Shown one piece after another: positions 9,107 through 17,905 of a DNA stretch of 64,000 nucleotides. The notes under the pieces are model-generated. The model ran no database searches. It was given only the letters and a program-made list of their open reading frames with translations, and was not told where the DNA came from. The DNA comes from Bog-473 sp963756025 (lineage in GTDB: Bacteria > Actinomycetota > Acidimicrobiia > Acidimicrobiales > RAAP-2). A program made the position numbers and the translations under genes. How positions within the stretch are numbered: position 1 is the first letter of the stretch; each line of letters starts with the position of its first letter. The DNA is taken from positions 868,001 to 932,000 of the forward strand of contig CAVWMF010000007.1 in NCBI GenBank assembly GCA_963756025.1, given 5' to 3'.

Positions 9107-10783
9107 ATGGTCGTTGCGGCATCGCACGTCGTGCCATGGCTGCTCGTGGTCCTCGCCGGGACCTACGGCGTTCTGCTCCGGGTGTGGTTGCTGGCCCACA
9201 TGTCGCTCTTCGGGGACGAAGCCGTGGTGGGGCTGATGGGACGGGGCATCCTGGCCGGGCATCTCGACGCCTTCTACTGGGGCCAGCACTACGGAGGGGT
9301 CGAGCCCTACGTCGTGGCTGCGGTGTTGGGACAGGTCAACGGCGGGCCGATGGGCCTCAATGGCACCCCGGCGGTCCTGGCCGCGGTGGCCTCTGCGCTG
9401 GCCTACGTCGTGCTCCGCACGGGTCACGCCAACCGCCGGTTGGCCGCCGTGGGCGCTGCCATGGTCTGGGTCTGGCCGTATGCCGCCGTGTGGAACTCGG
9501 TGCGCGAGATCGGCTTTCGCGGCGCCACCCTCTGCTGCGGCCTCGTGCTGGTGCTCTGCGCGCTGCGGGTGCACCAGCACCGTGCCGGCCCCGCCACGCG
9601 TGTCGTCATGGGGCTGGCCGCAGGCGTCGGATGGTGGGCCTCCCCCGAGATCGCCTACTTCGTCATCCCGGCCGTGGTCCTGCTCGTGGCGAGTTGGAAC
9701 CGCCTGTACGCGCCACCGGGGGCCACCGGGGGCCGGTGGTCCGCTCCATGGCACGTGGGCGCATTCGCGCTGACCGGGTTGGGTGTCATCGTCGGCGCCC
9801 TCCCCTGGATCTGGTCGAATCTGAGGTCGAGCTTCGCCTCGCTCCATCTCGGCAATCCTGCGCCCCCGCAGGACGGCTACTGGACCCGCGTGTCGATCTT
9901 CTTCCACGACGTACTCCCCTCACAGCTGGGCCTGCGGGCGATCCCGGGTGGCGCGTGGATAGGAGGGAGCACCGTTGGTCACGCGCTTTTCGTGGTCATC
10001 GTGGCCCTGCTGGCGGTCATGCTGGTGCGTGCAGCGTGGGTGGCCCGGCTGGGTCGTGCCGCGGCTCCCTTGCTGGCCGCCGGTCTGGCCGTGGTGGCCT
10101 TCCCTTTCGTCTCTGCCTACTTCCCCACTTCGTGGTACTGGGTCGACGGCCGCTACGGCGTCTACCTCCCACCGCTGCTCATACTGCTCGCCGTCTGGTC
10201 GTTACCCGGCGTGACGACGGCGCCGTCCACAACGGCGACCCATGCCCGCCGACGACGCCCCGCCGGGCATGCCGCTCTCGCACTGGCCAGTCTCGGGCTG
10301 GCGGCCGGCCTCTGCTCGACCGTGGTGCTGGCGCATGAGTCCGCCGGCGTCCCGACGCATCCCCGGGCCTTCTTCTCCGGATGGTCAGATCCGAACGAGG
10401 CGGCCCGTCAGGTCATCGTGTCCATGGCCGCCCATCACCTCCGCACCGCCTACGGCGACTATTGGACCGCGTACGACCTCGACTTCCTAGCCCCCCATAC
10501 GGTGACGGTCAGCCCCTCACCCATGGATGTGCAGCGCTCGGCGAGCCTTGCCCGCCGCGTCCGCGCCGGCACCCCGCAGGCCTGGCTGTTCTTCGCCCCC
10601 GGACGCGAGGCCGCGGCAGGGGCTGCCTTCTCCAACCCCGAGCCCGGCCCGGGGGGCTATTCCGAGAGCGCGTTCACCGCCTACCTGACCGCCCACGGCA
10701 ACGCGTACCGGGTGGTGCATCTGGGCATCCTCGACGCCGTGGTCCCCCGGCACCCGGTGCGCGGTCTCCCCCCACTCGGCTGA
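9107..10783 (+). CDS. Polytopic membrane protein, GT39/ArnT-like
   Basis: An integral membrane protein of about 558 residues with some ten hydrophobic segments. The first luminal loop contains GDEAVVGLMGRGIL followed by FYWGQHYGG. An Asp-Glu pair plus a FYGQ-like motif at this place is characteristic of GT39-type glycosyltransferases that take sugars from polyprenyl-phosphate carriers. The frame is open further upstream to 8783 but has no ATG or GTG between the sulfatase stop and 9107. The intervening sequence would be a low-complexity Pro/Ala/Thr stretch, so I place the start at ATG 9107 (GGGGGTGG upstream). The donor and acceptor are unknown. It lies beside a glycan operon on the other strand. 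Confidence 0.7.
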   Translation: MVVAASHVVPWLLVVLAGTYGVLLRVWLLAHMSLFGDEAVVGLMGRGILAGHLDAFYWGQHYGGVEPYVVAAVLGQVNGGPMGLNGTPAVLAAVASALAYVVLRTGHANRRLAAVGAAMVWVWPYAAVWNSVREIGFRGATLCCGLVLVLCALRVHQHRAGPATRVVMGLAAGVGWWASPEIAYFVIPAVVLLVASWNRLYAPPGATGGRWSAPWHVGAFALTGLGVIVGALPWIWSNLRSSFASLHLGNPAPPQDGYWTRVSIFFHDVLPSQLGLRAIPGGAWIGGSTVGHALFVVIVALLAVMLVRAAWVARLGRAAAPLLAAGLAVVAFPFVSAYFPTSWYWVDGRYGVYLPPLLILLAVWSLPGVTTAPSTTATHARRRRPAGHAALALASLGLAAGLCSTVVLAHESAGVPTHPRAFFSGWSDPNEAARQVIVSMAAHHLRTAYGDYWTAYDLDFLAPHTVTVSPSPMDVQRSASLARRVRAGTPQAWLFFAPGREAAAGAAFSNPEPGPGGYSESAFTAYLTAHGNAYRVVHLGILDAVVPRHPVRGLPPLG

Positions 10784-10844
10784 ACGGGCCCGGCCCGGAC
10801 ACCCACAGTCACCTGCGACCGGCCGCGACCACGTGCGACCGCGC

Positions 10845-11897
10845 TCACGGTGATCCCACGACCAACCGCCCGCCGCTGTAGTCGAAGATCACCCAGCCGT
10901 AACGACGCAATTGGTCCGAGCCGATCAGGCCGGACGTGCCGTCCAGGCTGACGGGCCCGAAGTTCACCGCACCGAGCAGTTGGGGGTGGAGCTGCACCCC
11001 CGGGATCGACCAGGGCCCGCTGTGCACCAGCGGCGCGGTGATGGTCGAACACACGGTCGGTTGACGCTGCGCCAGGTCGGTCGGGGCAAGATGCGCGCTC
11101 TTGACCAACGACTTGGCCACCACCGACTGGGACGAGCCGGTGTCGAGGACGAAGGTGCGCGCCGGCCCCTGGCCGAACCGCGAGCGGACGTCGAGCGAGA
11201 CATCACCGGGCGTGAGGACAACGGTGAGCGGTACCGTCGTGCCCGCCTCACCCTGGGTCAGTACCGCTGACGGCGCCGGACCCGTCGGCCCGCGCACGTC
11301 CGGCGAGACGGCGGGCGGTACCGGCCCCTCGGGTCCAGCGAAGGTGAGGGTCTGCGCCGTGAAGTCCAGGCGGACCGCCCCGAAACGGCGCAACACGTCG
11401 GAGCCCAGGAGCCCTACCGGTTGCCCGGCCCCACCGACGTCGGGAAGTGTCGCCGCCGTCACGTCCTGGGGCGCCAGTGCAACGCCTGCCACCGACCACG
11501 ACGGCATCCGGACCGGCTGTGCGCTCCCGGTGCAGCCCACCCCACCGAACTCGATGGTCGATCCGTGGTGGGCCAACTGCAGCCGGGTGGCCAACCGACG
11601 ATCGATGATGGATTCGCCGGCGCCGGAATCAAGCACGAACGGGTAAGGCCCATGGCCGGCGATGCAGACGTTCACGGTCTCGGAGACCTGACCCGCCACG
11701 GTGCTCACGGTGATCGGGATGCGCGCCGCGCCCCCCGCCAGGTCCGTGGCGCCGCCGCACCCGGCGGACGCCGGTGGGAGTGCGAAATTCACAATGGGCT
11801 CGACCCGGATGTGCGCCGCGGGGGCATTGACCCGTGCGCCCACCAACAGCGAGGTCGCAACCATGAGGGCCACGAGCGAGCCGGCGAACCGGTGCAC
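10845..11897 (-). CDS. Secreted protein with two retropepsin-like aspartyl protease domains
   Basis: A 350-residue protein with an N-terminal hydrophobic signal (about residues 5-23) and two homologous halves. Each half has a hydrophobic-hydrophobic-D-(S/T)-G motif: FVLDSGAGES (Asp90) and FVLDTGSSQS (Asp252). Each later has a matching LGSD.LRR(F/Y)G segment: LLGSDVLRRFG near 163 and LIGSDQLRRYG near 320. These are hallmarks of retroviral-type aspartic proteases, which normally dimerise; here both catalytic Asp could sit in one chain. The start is GTG 11897, three bases after the stop of the upstream glycosyltransferase. It is therefore the last gene of the glycan operon. Proteolytic activity is inferred, not shown. 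Confidence 0.75.
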   Translation of the reverse strand: MHRFAGSLVALMVATSLLVGARVNAPAAHIRVEPIVNFALPPASAGCGGATDLAGGAARIPITVSTVAGQVSETVNVCIAGHGPYPFVLDSGAGESIIDRRLATRLQLAHHGSTIEFGGVGCTGSAQPVRMPSWSVAGVALAPQDVTAATLPDVGGAGQPVGLLGSDVLRRFGAVRLDFTAQTLTFAGPEGPVPPAVSPDVRGPTGPAPSAVLTQGEAGTTVPLTVVLTPGDVSLDVRSRFGQGPARTFVLDTGSSQSVVAKSLVKSAHLAPTDLAQRQPTVCSTITAPLVHSGPWSIPGVQLHPQLLGAVNFGPVSLDGTSGLIGSDQLRRYGWVIFDYSGGRLVVGSP

Positions 11898-11900
11898 GGG

Positions 11901-12782
11901 CTAAGCCTGCTTGACAGCCAGGCGCGCCGTGGCGATCCCCATGCGCACACCGAGGACGAGCACGGCCAGGGGCAACAGCACCCGCCGCCAGCCCGACGTG
12001 GTCCCGACGGTGAACCGCAACGCCGAACGATGGTGGGCCGCCATCATCTTGTAGGGATGCCTGGCCGTACTCACACCCTGGAGGTGCGTGACGCCCGCCG
12101 CGCCGGTGAACCCGATCCCCCAGCCCGCCCGGTGGGCTCGCCAGCACAGGTCCATGTCCTCGGCGTACATGAAGTAGGCCTCGTCGAACCCACCCAGCTC
12201 TTCGAGGGCGTCGCGTCGGGCCAGGAAACACGAACCGGATATCCAATCGGCCTCCGCTGCCCCCGCACCTTGCGGGACGCCGGGGTTATAGCGCTTGGTG
12301 AAGCGGTTCTCCGGATTGAACAACGCCAGCAGCGCATGGCCCGCCGCGTCGAGCAAGGACGGGAAGCGGCGCACCGAGGGATACACCGACCCGTCATCAG
12401 CGTAGATCTGCGGGCCGACCAGAGCCCAGGCCGGGCGCGCCTCGAGGACCTTGCGCAGCTCGTCGACGGCCCCCGGATGGACGTGCAGATCGGGGTTGCA
12501 CACGGCCACCCACGGCGGCGGCGGCGCCAGGCCGGTCAGCGCGGCCAGTCCCCGGTTCACCCCGGCGCCGTAGCCGAGGTTCCTCCCCGGGGCCACGACG
12601 ACGACGGGGGATCCTGGGTCGTCGGCCAAGAGCGCGGCCAGCGCACGCCCGACGCTCCCGGGGGAGCCGTTCTCCACGACGACGACGGGGGCGGCGCCGT
12701 CTCGGAGGAGGGAATGCACGCAGTCGCGGAGGAGCGACCCTGTGTCGTGATCCACGACGACAGCCGCCACTTGACCCGGCAC
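11901..12782 (-). CDS. Glycosyltransferase family 2, rhamnosyltransferase-like
   Basis: A GT-A fold glycosyltransferase related to WbbL-type rhamnosyltransferases. Visible features are the N-terminal VAAVVVDHDTG strand, NPDLHVHPGA as the metal-binding acidic motif, and the strongly conserved FMYAEDMDLCWRAHRAGW near residue 195. A C-terminal hydrophobic segment (LPLAVLVLGVRMGI) suggests membrane association. GTG 12782 is my preferred start. An upstream in-frame ATG at 12863 would overlap the preceding gene by 56 bases. The gene lies directly downstream of the other GT2 and upstream of the retropepsin gene. A dTDP-rhamnose donor is an inference from the rml genes in the same operon. Confidence 0.85.
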   Translation of the reverse strand: MPGQVAAVVVDHDTGSLLRDCVHSLLRDGAAPVVVVENGSPGSVGRALAALLADDPGSPVVVVAPGRNLGYGAGVNRGLAALTGLAPPPPWVAVCNPDLHVHPGAVDELRKVLEARPAWALVGPQIYADDGSVYPSVRRFPSLLDAAGHALLALFNPENRFTKRYNPGVPQGAGAAEADWISGSCFLARRDALEELGGFDEAYFMYAEDMDLCWRAHRAGWGIGFTGAAGVTHLQGVSTARHPYKMMAAHHRSALRFTVGTTSGWRRVLLPLAVLVLGVRMGIATARLAVKQA

Positions 12783-12807
12783 GGCGGGCGCAGGATTCCT
12801 CGGCAAT

Positions 12808-13548
12808 TCAGTAGTCCCTGGCAAAGCGGAAGCGCACGAGGGCGACGAGCGCGCTGAATCCATCGCGCCACGTGATCTTCTTCCCTTCGTCCACTTCCCG
12901 TCCGGCATAGGAGATCGGCACCTCGTAGATGCGCAGCCCACGACGGAGGACCTTGGCCGTGATCTCGGGCTCGAAGTCGAAGCGGTTCGAGACGATGGTG
13001 ATACCGGCGATCGCCTTGGCGTCGAACAGCTTGTAGCACGTCTCCATGTCCGACAACGTCGAGCTGTAGAGCAGGTTGGTCGTAAAGGAGAGGACCCGGT
13101 TGGCGAACCAGTGCAGGGGCAGCATGTTCTTGCGCTCGCCGGTGAAACGGCTGCCGTACACGACGCTGGCCTTGCCCTTGAGCATGGGATCGAGCAGGCG
13201 CGGCCAATCGTCGGGGTCGTATTCGAGGTCGGCATCCTGAATGAGGATCAGGTCCCCGGTGGCCGCTTCCAGGCCGGTCCGGATGGCCGCACCCTTCCCT
13301 TGATTCTGGGCGTGGTTGATGACCCGCACAGTCGAGTCCTCGAGGGCACCCAGGACCTTGTCCGAACCGTCGGACGAACCGTCGTCCACCACGATGATCT
13401 GCAACGTGAGAGGGATCTCGACGGCGCGCATGCGCCGGATGATCTCGGCCACGGTCGTACGCTCGTTGAAGACGGGCATGATCACCGACAGCGTCTTGTA
13501 AGGGGGGCGGAGGAAGCCTTCGGACGGCTCGGCCGGAGCGGCCGTCAT
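12808..13548 (-). CDS. Glycosyltransferase family 2, polyprenyl-phosphate mannosyl/glucosyltransferase-like
   Basis: A 246-residue GT2 enzyme close to dolichol-phosphate mannose synthase (DPM1-like). Visible motifs are VIMPVFNERTTV, VVDDGSSDGS, NQGKGAAIRTGL, the metal-binding QDADLEYDPDDW, and a C-terminal EVPISYAGREVDEGKKI, typical of enzymes that load a sugar onto a polyprenyl phosphate. It has no C-terminal membrane helices. The ATG at 13548 overlaps the stop of the upstream epimerase gene (ATGA). The product could be the sugar donor for GT39/GT-C membrane enzymes such as the one at 9107-10783. Confidence 0.9.
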   Translation of the reverse strand: MTAAPAEPSEGFLRPPYKTLSVIMPVFNERTTVAEIIRRMRAVEIPLTLQIIVVDDGSSDGSDKVLGALEDSTVRVINHAQNQGKGAAIRTGLEAATGDLILIQDADLEYDPDDWPRLLDPMLKGKASVVYGSRFTGERKNMLPLHWFANRVLSFTTNLLYSSTLSDMETCYKLFDAKAIAGITIVSNRFDFEPEITAKVLRRGLRIYEVPISYAGREVDEGKKITWRDGFSALVALVRFRFARDY

Positions 13549-14492
13549 GTTGCCTGTACCCGGGGCGCCAGGTACGCCATCGTCCGCGTGATGCCTTCCT
13601 GCAGATCGATTCTCGGGGACCAGCCCAACGCCGCTTTGGCCAAAGTGATGTCGGGGCAGCGGCGCGTGGGGTCGTCGGTGGGCAGGGGTTCGAAGGTAAT
13701 CGGGGAATCCGACCCCGACAATTCGATGACGATGTGGGCCAACTCCAGGACCGTGCGCTCGTCGGGACTGCCGATGTTGACCGGCCCCGTGAGCGACGAG
13801 TCCAACAGCGCGAGAAGCCCGGCGATCTCATCGTCGACGTAGCACAGGCTCCTGGTCTGGGATCCGTCGCCGTAGACCGTGAGCGGCTCCCCCCGCAGGG
13901 CTTGGCTGATGAAGTTGGACACGACCCGACCGTCGCCCGGCGCCAGGCGCGGGCCGTAGGTGTTGAAGATGCGGGCAATCGCCACATCGACGCCGCGGAA
14001 GCGGTGCATGGCCATGGTGATGCTCTCGGCGAACCGCTTGGCCTCGTCATAGACGCTGCGCGGACCGGTCGGGTCCACGTTGCCCCGATACGACTCGACC
14101 TGCGGATGGACGAGGGGATCTCCGTAGATCTCGCTCGTGCTGGCCATGAGGAACCGCGCGTCGTGGAGATGCGCCAGCTCGAGGAGCCGCCGTGTGCCCT
14201 CGCTCCCGACCGCGAGCGTCTCCAGCGGACGCTCGAGATACGCGGGAGGCGACGCCGGGCTGGCCAGGTTGCACACGGCATCGACCTTGGCGTTCGATTC
14301 GAGCTCGACCTTCTCACTGACGTCACTGACCACGAAGGAGAAGCGGGACGACCCGAGCAGGTGCGCCACGTTGTCGCGGCTCCCGGTGGACAGGTCGTCG
14401 AGGCAGACGACCGAATCGCCCCGGGCCAACAACGACTCGCACAGGTGCGAACCCAAGAAGCCCGCCCCACCGGCCACCACGACGCGGCTCAC
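13545..14492 (-). CDS. UDP-glucuronate decarboxylase-like NAD-dependent epimerase/dehydratase
   Basis: An extended SDR of 315 residues. GGAGFLGSHLCE is the NAD loop, LASPASPPAYLERPLETL matches the UDP-xylose synthase family signature, STSEIYGDP carries the catalytic Ser/Thr-Glu, and YDEAKR supplies Tyr-x3-Lys. It is predicted to convert UDP-glucuronate to UDP-xylose. The neighbour ugd, which makes UDP-glucuronate, supports this. The start is GTG 14492, overlapping the ugd stop (GTGA). UDP-glucuronate 4-epimerase is the main alternative, but the SPASP segment favours decarboxylase. Confidence 0.85.
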   Translation of the reverse strand: MSRVVVAGGAGFLGSHLCESLLARGDSVVCLDDLSTGSRDNVAHLLGSSRFSFVVSDVSEKVELESNAKVDAVCNLASPASPPAYLERPLETLAVGSEGTRRLLELAHLHDARFLMASTSEIYGDPLVHPQVESYRGNVDPTGPRSVYDEAKRFAESITMAMHRFRGVDVAIARIFNTYGPRLAPGDGRVVSNFISQALRGEPLTVYGDGSQTRSLCYVDDEIAGLLALLDSSLTGPVNIGSPDERTVLELAHIVIELSGSDSPITFEPLPTDDPTRRCPDITLAKAALGWSPRIDLQEGITRTMAYLAPRVQAT

Positions 14493-15856
14493 CTGCGTCC
14501 GATCCCGGCATACGCGAACCCGAGGCGCCGTACGGCCGCCGGATCCAGGAGGTTCCGGGCATCGACGATGGAGGGGACGGCCATGAGCGACAGGACGCGG
14601 CTGAAGTCGAGCCAGCGGAAGTCGTCCCACTCGGTCAGCACCACGACGACCGCCGCGTCCCGCACCGCCTCATAGGGGTCTGCCCGCAACGCAAGGCCGG
14701 ACAGGTCGTCGGGCACGACCTCGGCCCGGTCACCGGATTCGGCGGAGAACGTCACGGGGACCGTGGGGTCGAAGGCCTGGACCAGGGCACCCGACGCCGT
14801 CAGGCGATGGGCGATCTCGAGGCTCGGCGAGTCCCGGCGATCGTCGGTGTTCGCCTTGAAGGTGAGGCCCCACACGGCCACGGTCACGCCGTCGACCGAA
14901 CCGCCGCACGCCGTCTCGACCTTGGCCACCACCCGCGCCAACTGCTGCTCGTTGCTGGCGATGGCCCCCGCCAGCAGCGAGAAGTCGTAGCCCGCCTCCC
15001 GTGCCATGTGCAGGAGGGCCCGGGTGTCCTTGGGCAGGCACGATCCGCCCCAGCCCGGGCCGGGGTGCAGGAACTCGAAGCCGATGCGCTTGTCGTACCC
15101 GAGGCCCAGCATGACGTCACGCACGTCGGCACCCACTTCCTCGCACAAACCGGCGACGGCGTTGACGTAACTCAACTTGGTGGCCAAGAAGGCGTTGGAG
15201 GCGTACTTGATCGTCTCCGAGGTGGTCGCGTCGGTGACGATGAGCGGTGCTCCGGTCCCGGCGAACAGGCCACCCACCATCGCCGCGGCCTGGGCGTCGT
15301 CGGCGCCGACCACGAGGCGGTCGGGGTGCAGGCTGTCGCGCACCGCGTTTCCCTCGCGCAGGAATTCGGGATTGGAGACGACGCGGACGTCGGAACGACC
15401 GATGATCTGCTCGACGAACGTGGCCGAACCGACAGGGACCGTCGACTTGTTGACCACGATTGTGCCGTGCCCGAGCAGGGGCCCCACCTCCTTGGCCGCC
15501 GCCTCCACGAAGGAGAGGTCAGCCGAGCCGTCGTCGCCCTGGGGCGTGGGGACGCACAGGAAGACGAAGGCCGCCCCGGCGACGGCTTCGGCAGCCGAGG
15601 CGGTGAAGTGCAGGTTGCCTGCGGCCACCCCTTCGGCCACCAGATCGTCCAGGCCGATCTCGACGATAGGCATGCGGCCACTGCGCAACGCAGCCAGCCG
15701 CGACGGATCGCGCTCGGCCAACACCACACGGTGGCCGAAGTGGGCCAGCGTGGCGGCGGTAGGGAGACCGACGTAGCCGGCACCGATGACGGCCACCGCG
15801 CGCGACTCGGGATCGGTGGCCCGCTTGTTCTTGTTCACGCCCGCGCGTGCCGTCAC
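14489..15856 (-). CDS. ugd: UDP-glucose 6-dehydrogenase
   Basis: Oxidises UDP-glucose to UDP-glucuronate with two NAD+. The 455-residue protein has VIGAGYVGLPTA at the N-terminus, FLCVPTPQ, STVPVGS, NPEFLREG and the catalytic-cysteine motif GGSCLPKDTRAL. The C-terminal domain carries VWGLTFKANTDDRRDSPS. GTG 15856 overlaps the rmlD stop (GTGA); an in-frame GTG at 15838 is possible. Together with the next gene it forms the UDP-glucose to UDP-xylose route. Confidence 0.95.
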   Translation of the reverse strand: MTARAGVNKNKRATDPESRAVAVIGAGYVGLPTAATLAHFGHRVVLAERDPSRLAALRSGRMPIVEIGLDDLVAEGVAAGNLHFTASAAEAVAGAAFVFLCVPTPQGDDGSADLSFVEAAAKEVGPLLGHGTIVVNKSTVPVGSATFVEQIIGRSDVRVVSNPEFLREGNAVRDSLHPDRLVVGADDAQAAAMVGGLFAGTGAPLIVTDATTSETIKYASNAFLATKLSYVNAVAGLCEEVGADVRDVMLGLGYDKRIGFEFLHPGPGWGGSCLPKDTRALLHMAREAGYDFSLLAGAIASNEQQLARVVAKVETACGGSVDGVTVAVWGLTFKANTDDRRDSPSLEIAHRLTASGALVQAFDPTVPVTFSAESGDRAEVVPDDLSGLALRADPYEAVRDAAVVVVLTEWDDFRWLDFSRVLSLMAVPSIVDARNLLDPAAVRRLGFAYAGIGRR

Positions 15857-16776
15857 GCCACCGCCCCTTCGACGTCCAATGCCCGCACCAGGCGGGCCAA
15901 CCCGTCTTTCCAGTGCGGCAGCGCCGGCAAGCCGCTGAGCCGGAGGGCCATGTTGTCGAGCACCGAGTTGGCCGGCCGGGGCGCCGGGTACGCCGACGGG
16001 TCCAGGTCGGCGGTGGAGATCGCCTGCACGCGCGCCGGGTCGGCGCCGGCCGCCTCCATGATCGCCCGGACGAAACCGCACCACGTCGTCGCCCCGCTGT
16101 TCGTCACGTGAAAGATGCCCGGGCGCTTGTCGGTTCCCAGGGTGACGATGGCGGAGGCGAGGTCGGCCGTGAAGGTGGGCGAGCCGTGCTGGTCGTCGAC
16201 GAAGCGCAGAGGGTCGGTCCCTGCGGCCAGCCGCAGGACCGTCTTGACCATGTTCTTCCCGTGGGCGCCGCAGACCCACGACGTGCGCACGATCGTCGAT
16301 CCGGGCGGGCACTCGCGCTCACCCGCCAATTTGCTGGCGCCGTAGACGGACATCGGATTCGTCGCATCCCACTCGCGGTAGGGCCGGGGCGACGTCCCGT
16401 CGAAGACATAGTCGGTCGAGACGTAGAGCATGTGCGCGCCGACTGCGGACGCCGCTTCCGCCACGTTCCGGGTGCCGATGGCGTTCACCGCATACGCAAG
16501 ATCGACATCGGTCTCACAGGCGTCGACCGCGGTGAGGGCTCCACCATGCAGGACGAGCTCGGGCCGGAAGGCACGGAATACATACTGCACGGCGTCGCGT
16601 TCGTCGACGCGCATAGTGCCGATGTCCGTCGCCAATACCTCGTCGTTGGGCTCGGGCCACGGTCCCTCGGGTCCCAGCAGGCGACACCGGCGGCCGCCCA
16701 CCGGCACGCATCCGCGCAGCGCGTCGAGAAGGTCGCGTCCGAGCTGCCCGTCGGCGCCGGTGACAAGAACTCGCAT
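15853..16776 (-). CDS. rmlD: dTDP-4-dehydrorhamnose reductase
   Basis: Last step of dTDP-L-rhamnose synthesis. Signatures are MRVLVTGADGQLGRDLL at the N-terminus, STDYVFDG, YGASKLAGE (Tyr-x3-Lys), IVRTSWVCG, and the C-terminal RPANSVLDN. A clear ATG at 16776 begins the canonical N-terminus. The frame is nonetheless continuous with rmlB upstream, so in the sequence as given the two could be read as one 648-residue protein. I regard separate genes as more likely (see the finding on 16777-16850). RmlA and RmlC were not found in this window. Confidence 0.9.
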   Translation of the reverse strand: MRVLVTGADGQLGRDLLDALRGCVPVGGRRCRLLGPEGPWPEPNDEVLATDIGTMRVDERDAVQYVFRAFRPELVLHGGALTAVDACETDVDLAYAVNAIGTRNVAEAASAVGAHMLYVSTDYVFDGTSPRPYREWDATNPMSVYGASKLAGERECPPGSTIVRTSWVCGAHGKNMVKTVLRLAAGTDPLRFVDDQHGSPTFTADLASAIVTLGTDKRPGIFHVTNSGATTWCGFVRAIMEAAGADPARVQAISTADLDPSAYPAPRPANSVLDNMALRLSGLPALPHWKDGLARLVRALDVEGAVA

Positions 16777-16790
16777 AGGTGGGGCCGGCG

Positions 16791-17799
16791 TCAGCCGGCG
16801 GCGCCCCATCCGCCCTCGACGACCGGTGCCGCGGGCACGCAGCGGCTCCCACCAGGCGCGGTTGGCCGCGTACCACTCGACCGTCTCGGCCAACCCGTCT
16901 TCCCATGCGACGGAAGGGGCCCACCCGAGCTGCGTCCGGAGCTTGCCCGAGTCCAGAAGGTAACGGCGGTCGTGTCCGGGGCGATCGGGCACAATCTCCT
17001 TGAGCGACGCCGGCTTGCCCAACGTCTTGAGCACGAGGTCGGCGATCTCCATGATGGATGCCTCGACGCCGCTGCCCACGTGATAGGTCTCGCCGACGAC
17101 GCCCCGCTCGAGGACGGCCTCGATCGCGGTGCAGTGGTCGTGCACGTGCAGCCATTCCCGACGGTTCTCGGTGGTGGCGTAGAGCGTCAGGTTCCTGTCG
17201 TCGAGAGCCGCCGTCGTGAACACCGGGATGACCTTCTCGGGAAATTGGTAGGGGCCGTAGTTGTTCGAGCAGTTGGTGATGGTGACGGGCAGCCCGTAGG
17301 TCTCGCCGTAGGCCCGCACGGCGTGATCCGCCCCGGCCTTGCTGGCGTTGTAGGGCGTGCGGGGGCGATAGGGCGAGTCCTCCCTGAAGACCTCGTCCGT
17401 ATCGAGCGCGAGATCGCCGTACACCTCGCAGGTACTGATGTGATGGAACCGCGCGAGGCCGACCTGTCGGGCCGCCTCCAGCAGCGTCTGGGTCCCCAGC
17501 ACGTTGGTGCGGAAGAACAGCCCCGGGTTGAGGACGGCGAGGCTGTTGTGGGACTCGGCCGCGAAATGGACGATGGTGTCGATCCCCTCGTCGCGTAAGG
17601 TCTTCTCGGCCAGGGGGCCGTCACAGATGTCACCCTGGACGAAGACGATGGCATCTTCGACATCAGCCAAATTCGGTCGGTTGCCGGCGTAGGTGAGCAC
17701 GTCGTAGGCGACGACGTGGTCCTCTGGGTGCTGTTCGACCCAGTAGCGGACGAAGTTCGACCCGATGAAACCGGCTCCTCCCGTCACGAGAAGGCGCAT
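16791..17799 (-). CDS. rmlB: dTDP-glucose 4,6-dehydratase
   Basis: Second step of dTDP-L-rhamnose synthesis. The protein shows TGGAGFIGSNFVRY, FAAESHN (the RmlB His/Glu region), STCEVYGDL, TPYNASKAGADH (catalytic Tyr-x3-Lys), CSNNYGPYQFPEKVIP and REWLHVHDHC. The start is ATG 17799. After the conserved NRAWWEPLRAR the given frame runs on as an arginine-rich string into rmlD. Dropping one base near 16840 instead gives APVVEGGWGAAG and a stop at 16791, which looks like a natural C-terminus, so the end given here assumes that correction. It is the first gene of the glycan operon. Confidence 0.92.
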
Positions 17800-17905
17800 A
17801 AGGGCGAGAGTGTAGCCGCCATCTTCGGTTTGCTCGGTGACGGGTCCGGCCGGGGAGCGGGGCCGACGCGCTGGTCAAGATGCCCCTCACCTGGGGAAAC
17901 GGTGC

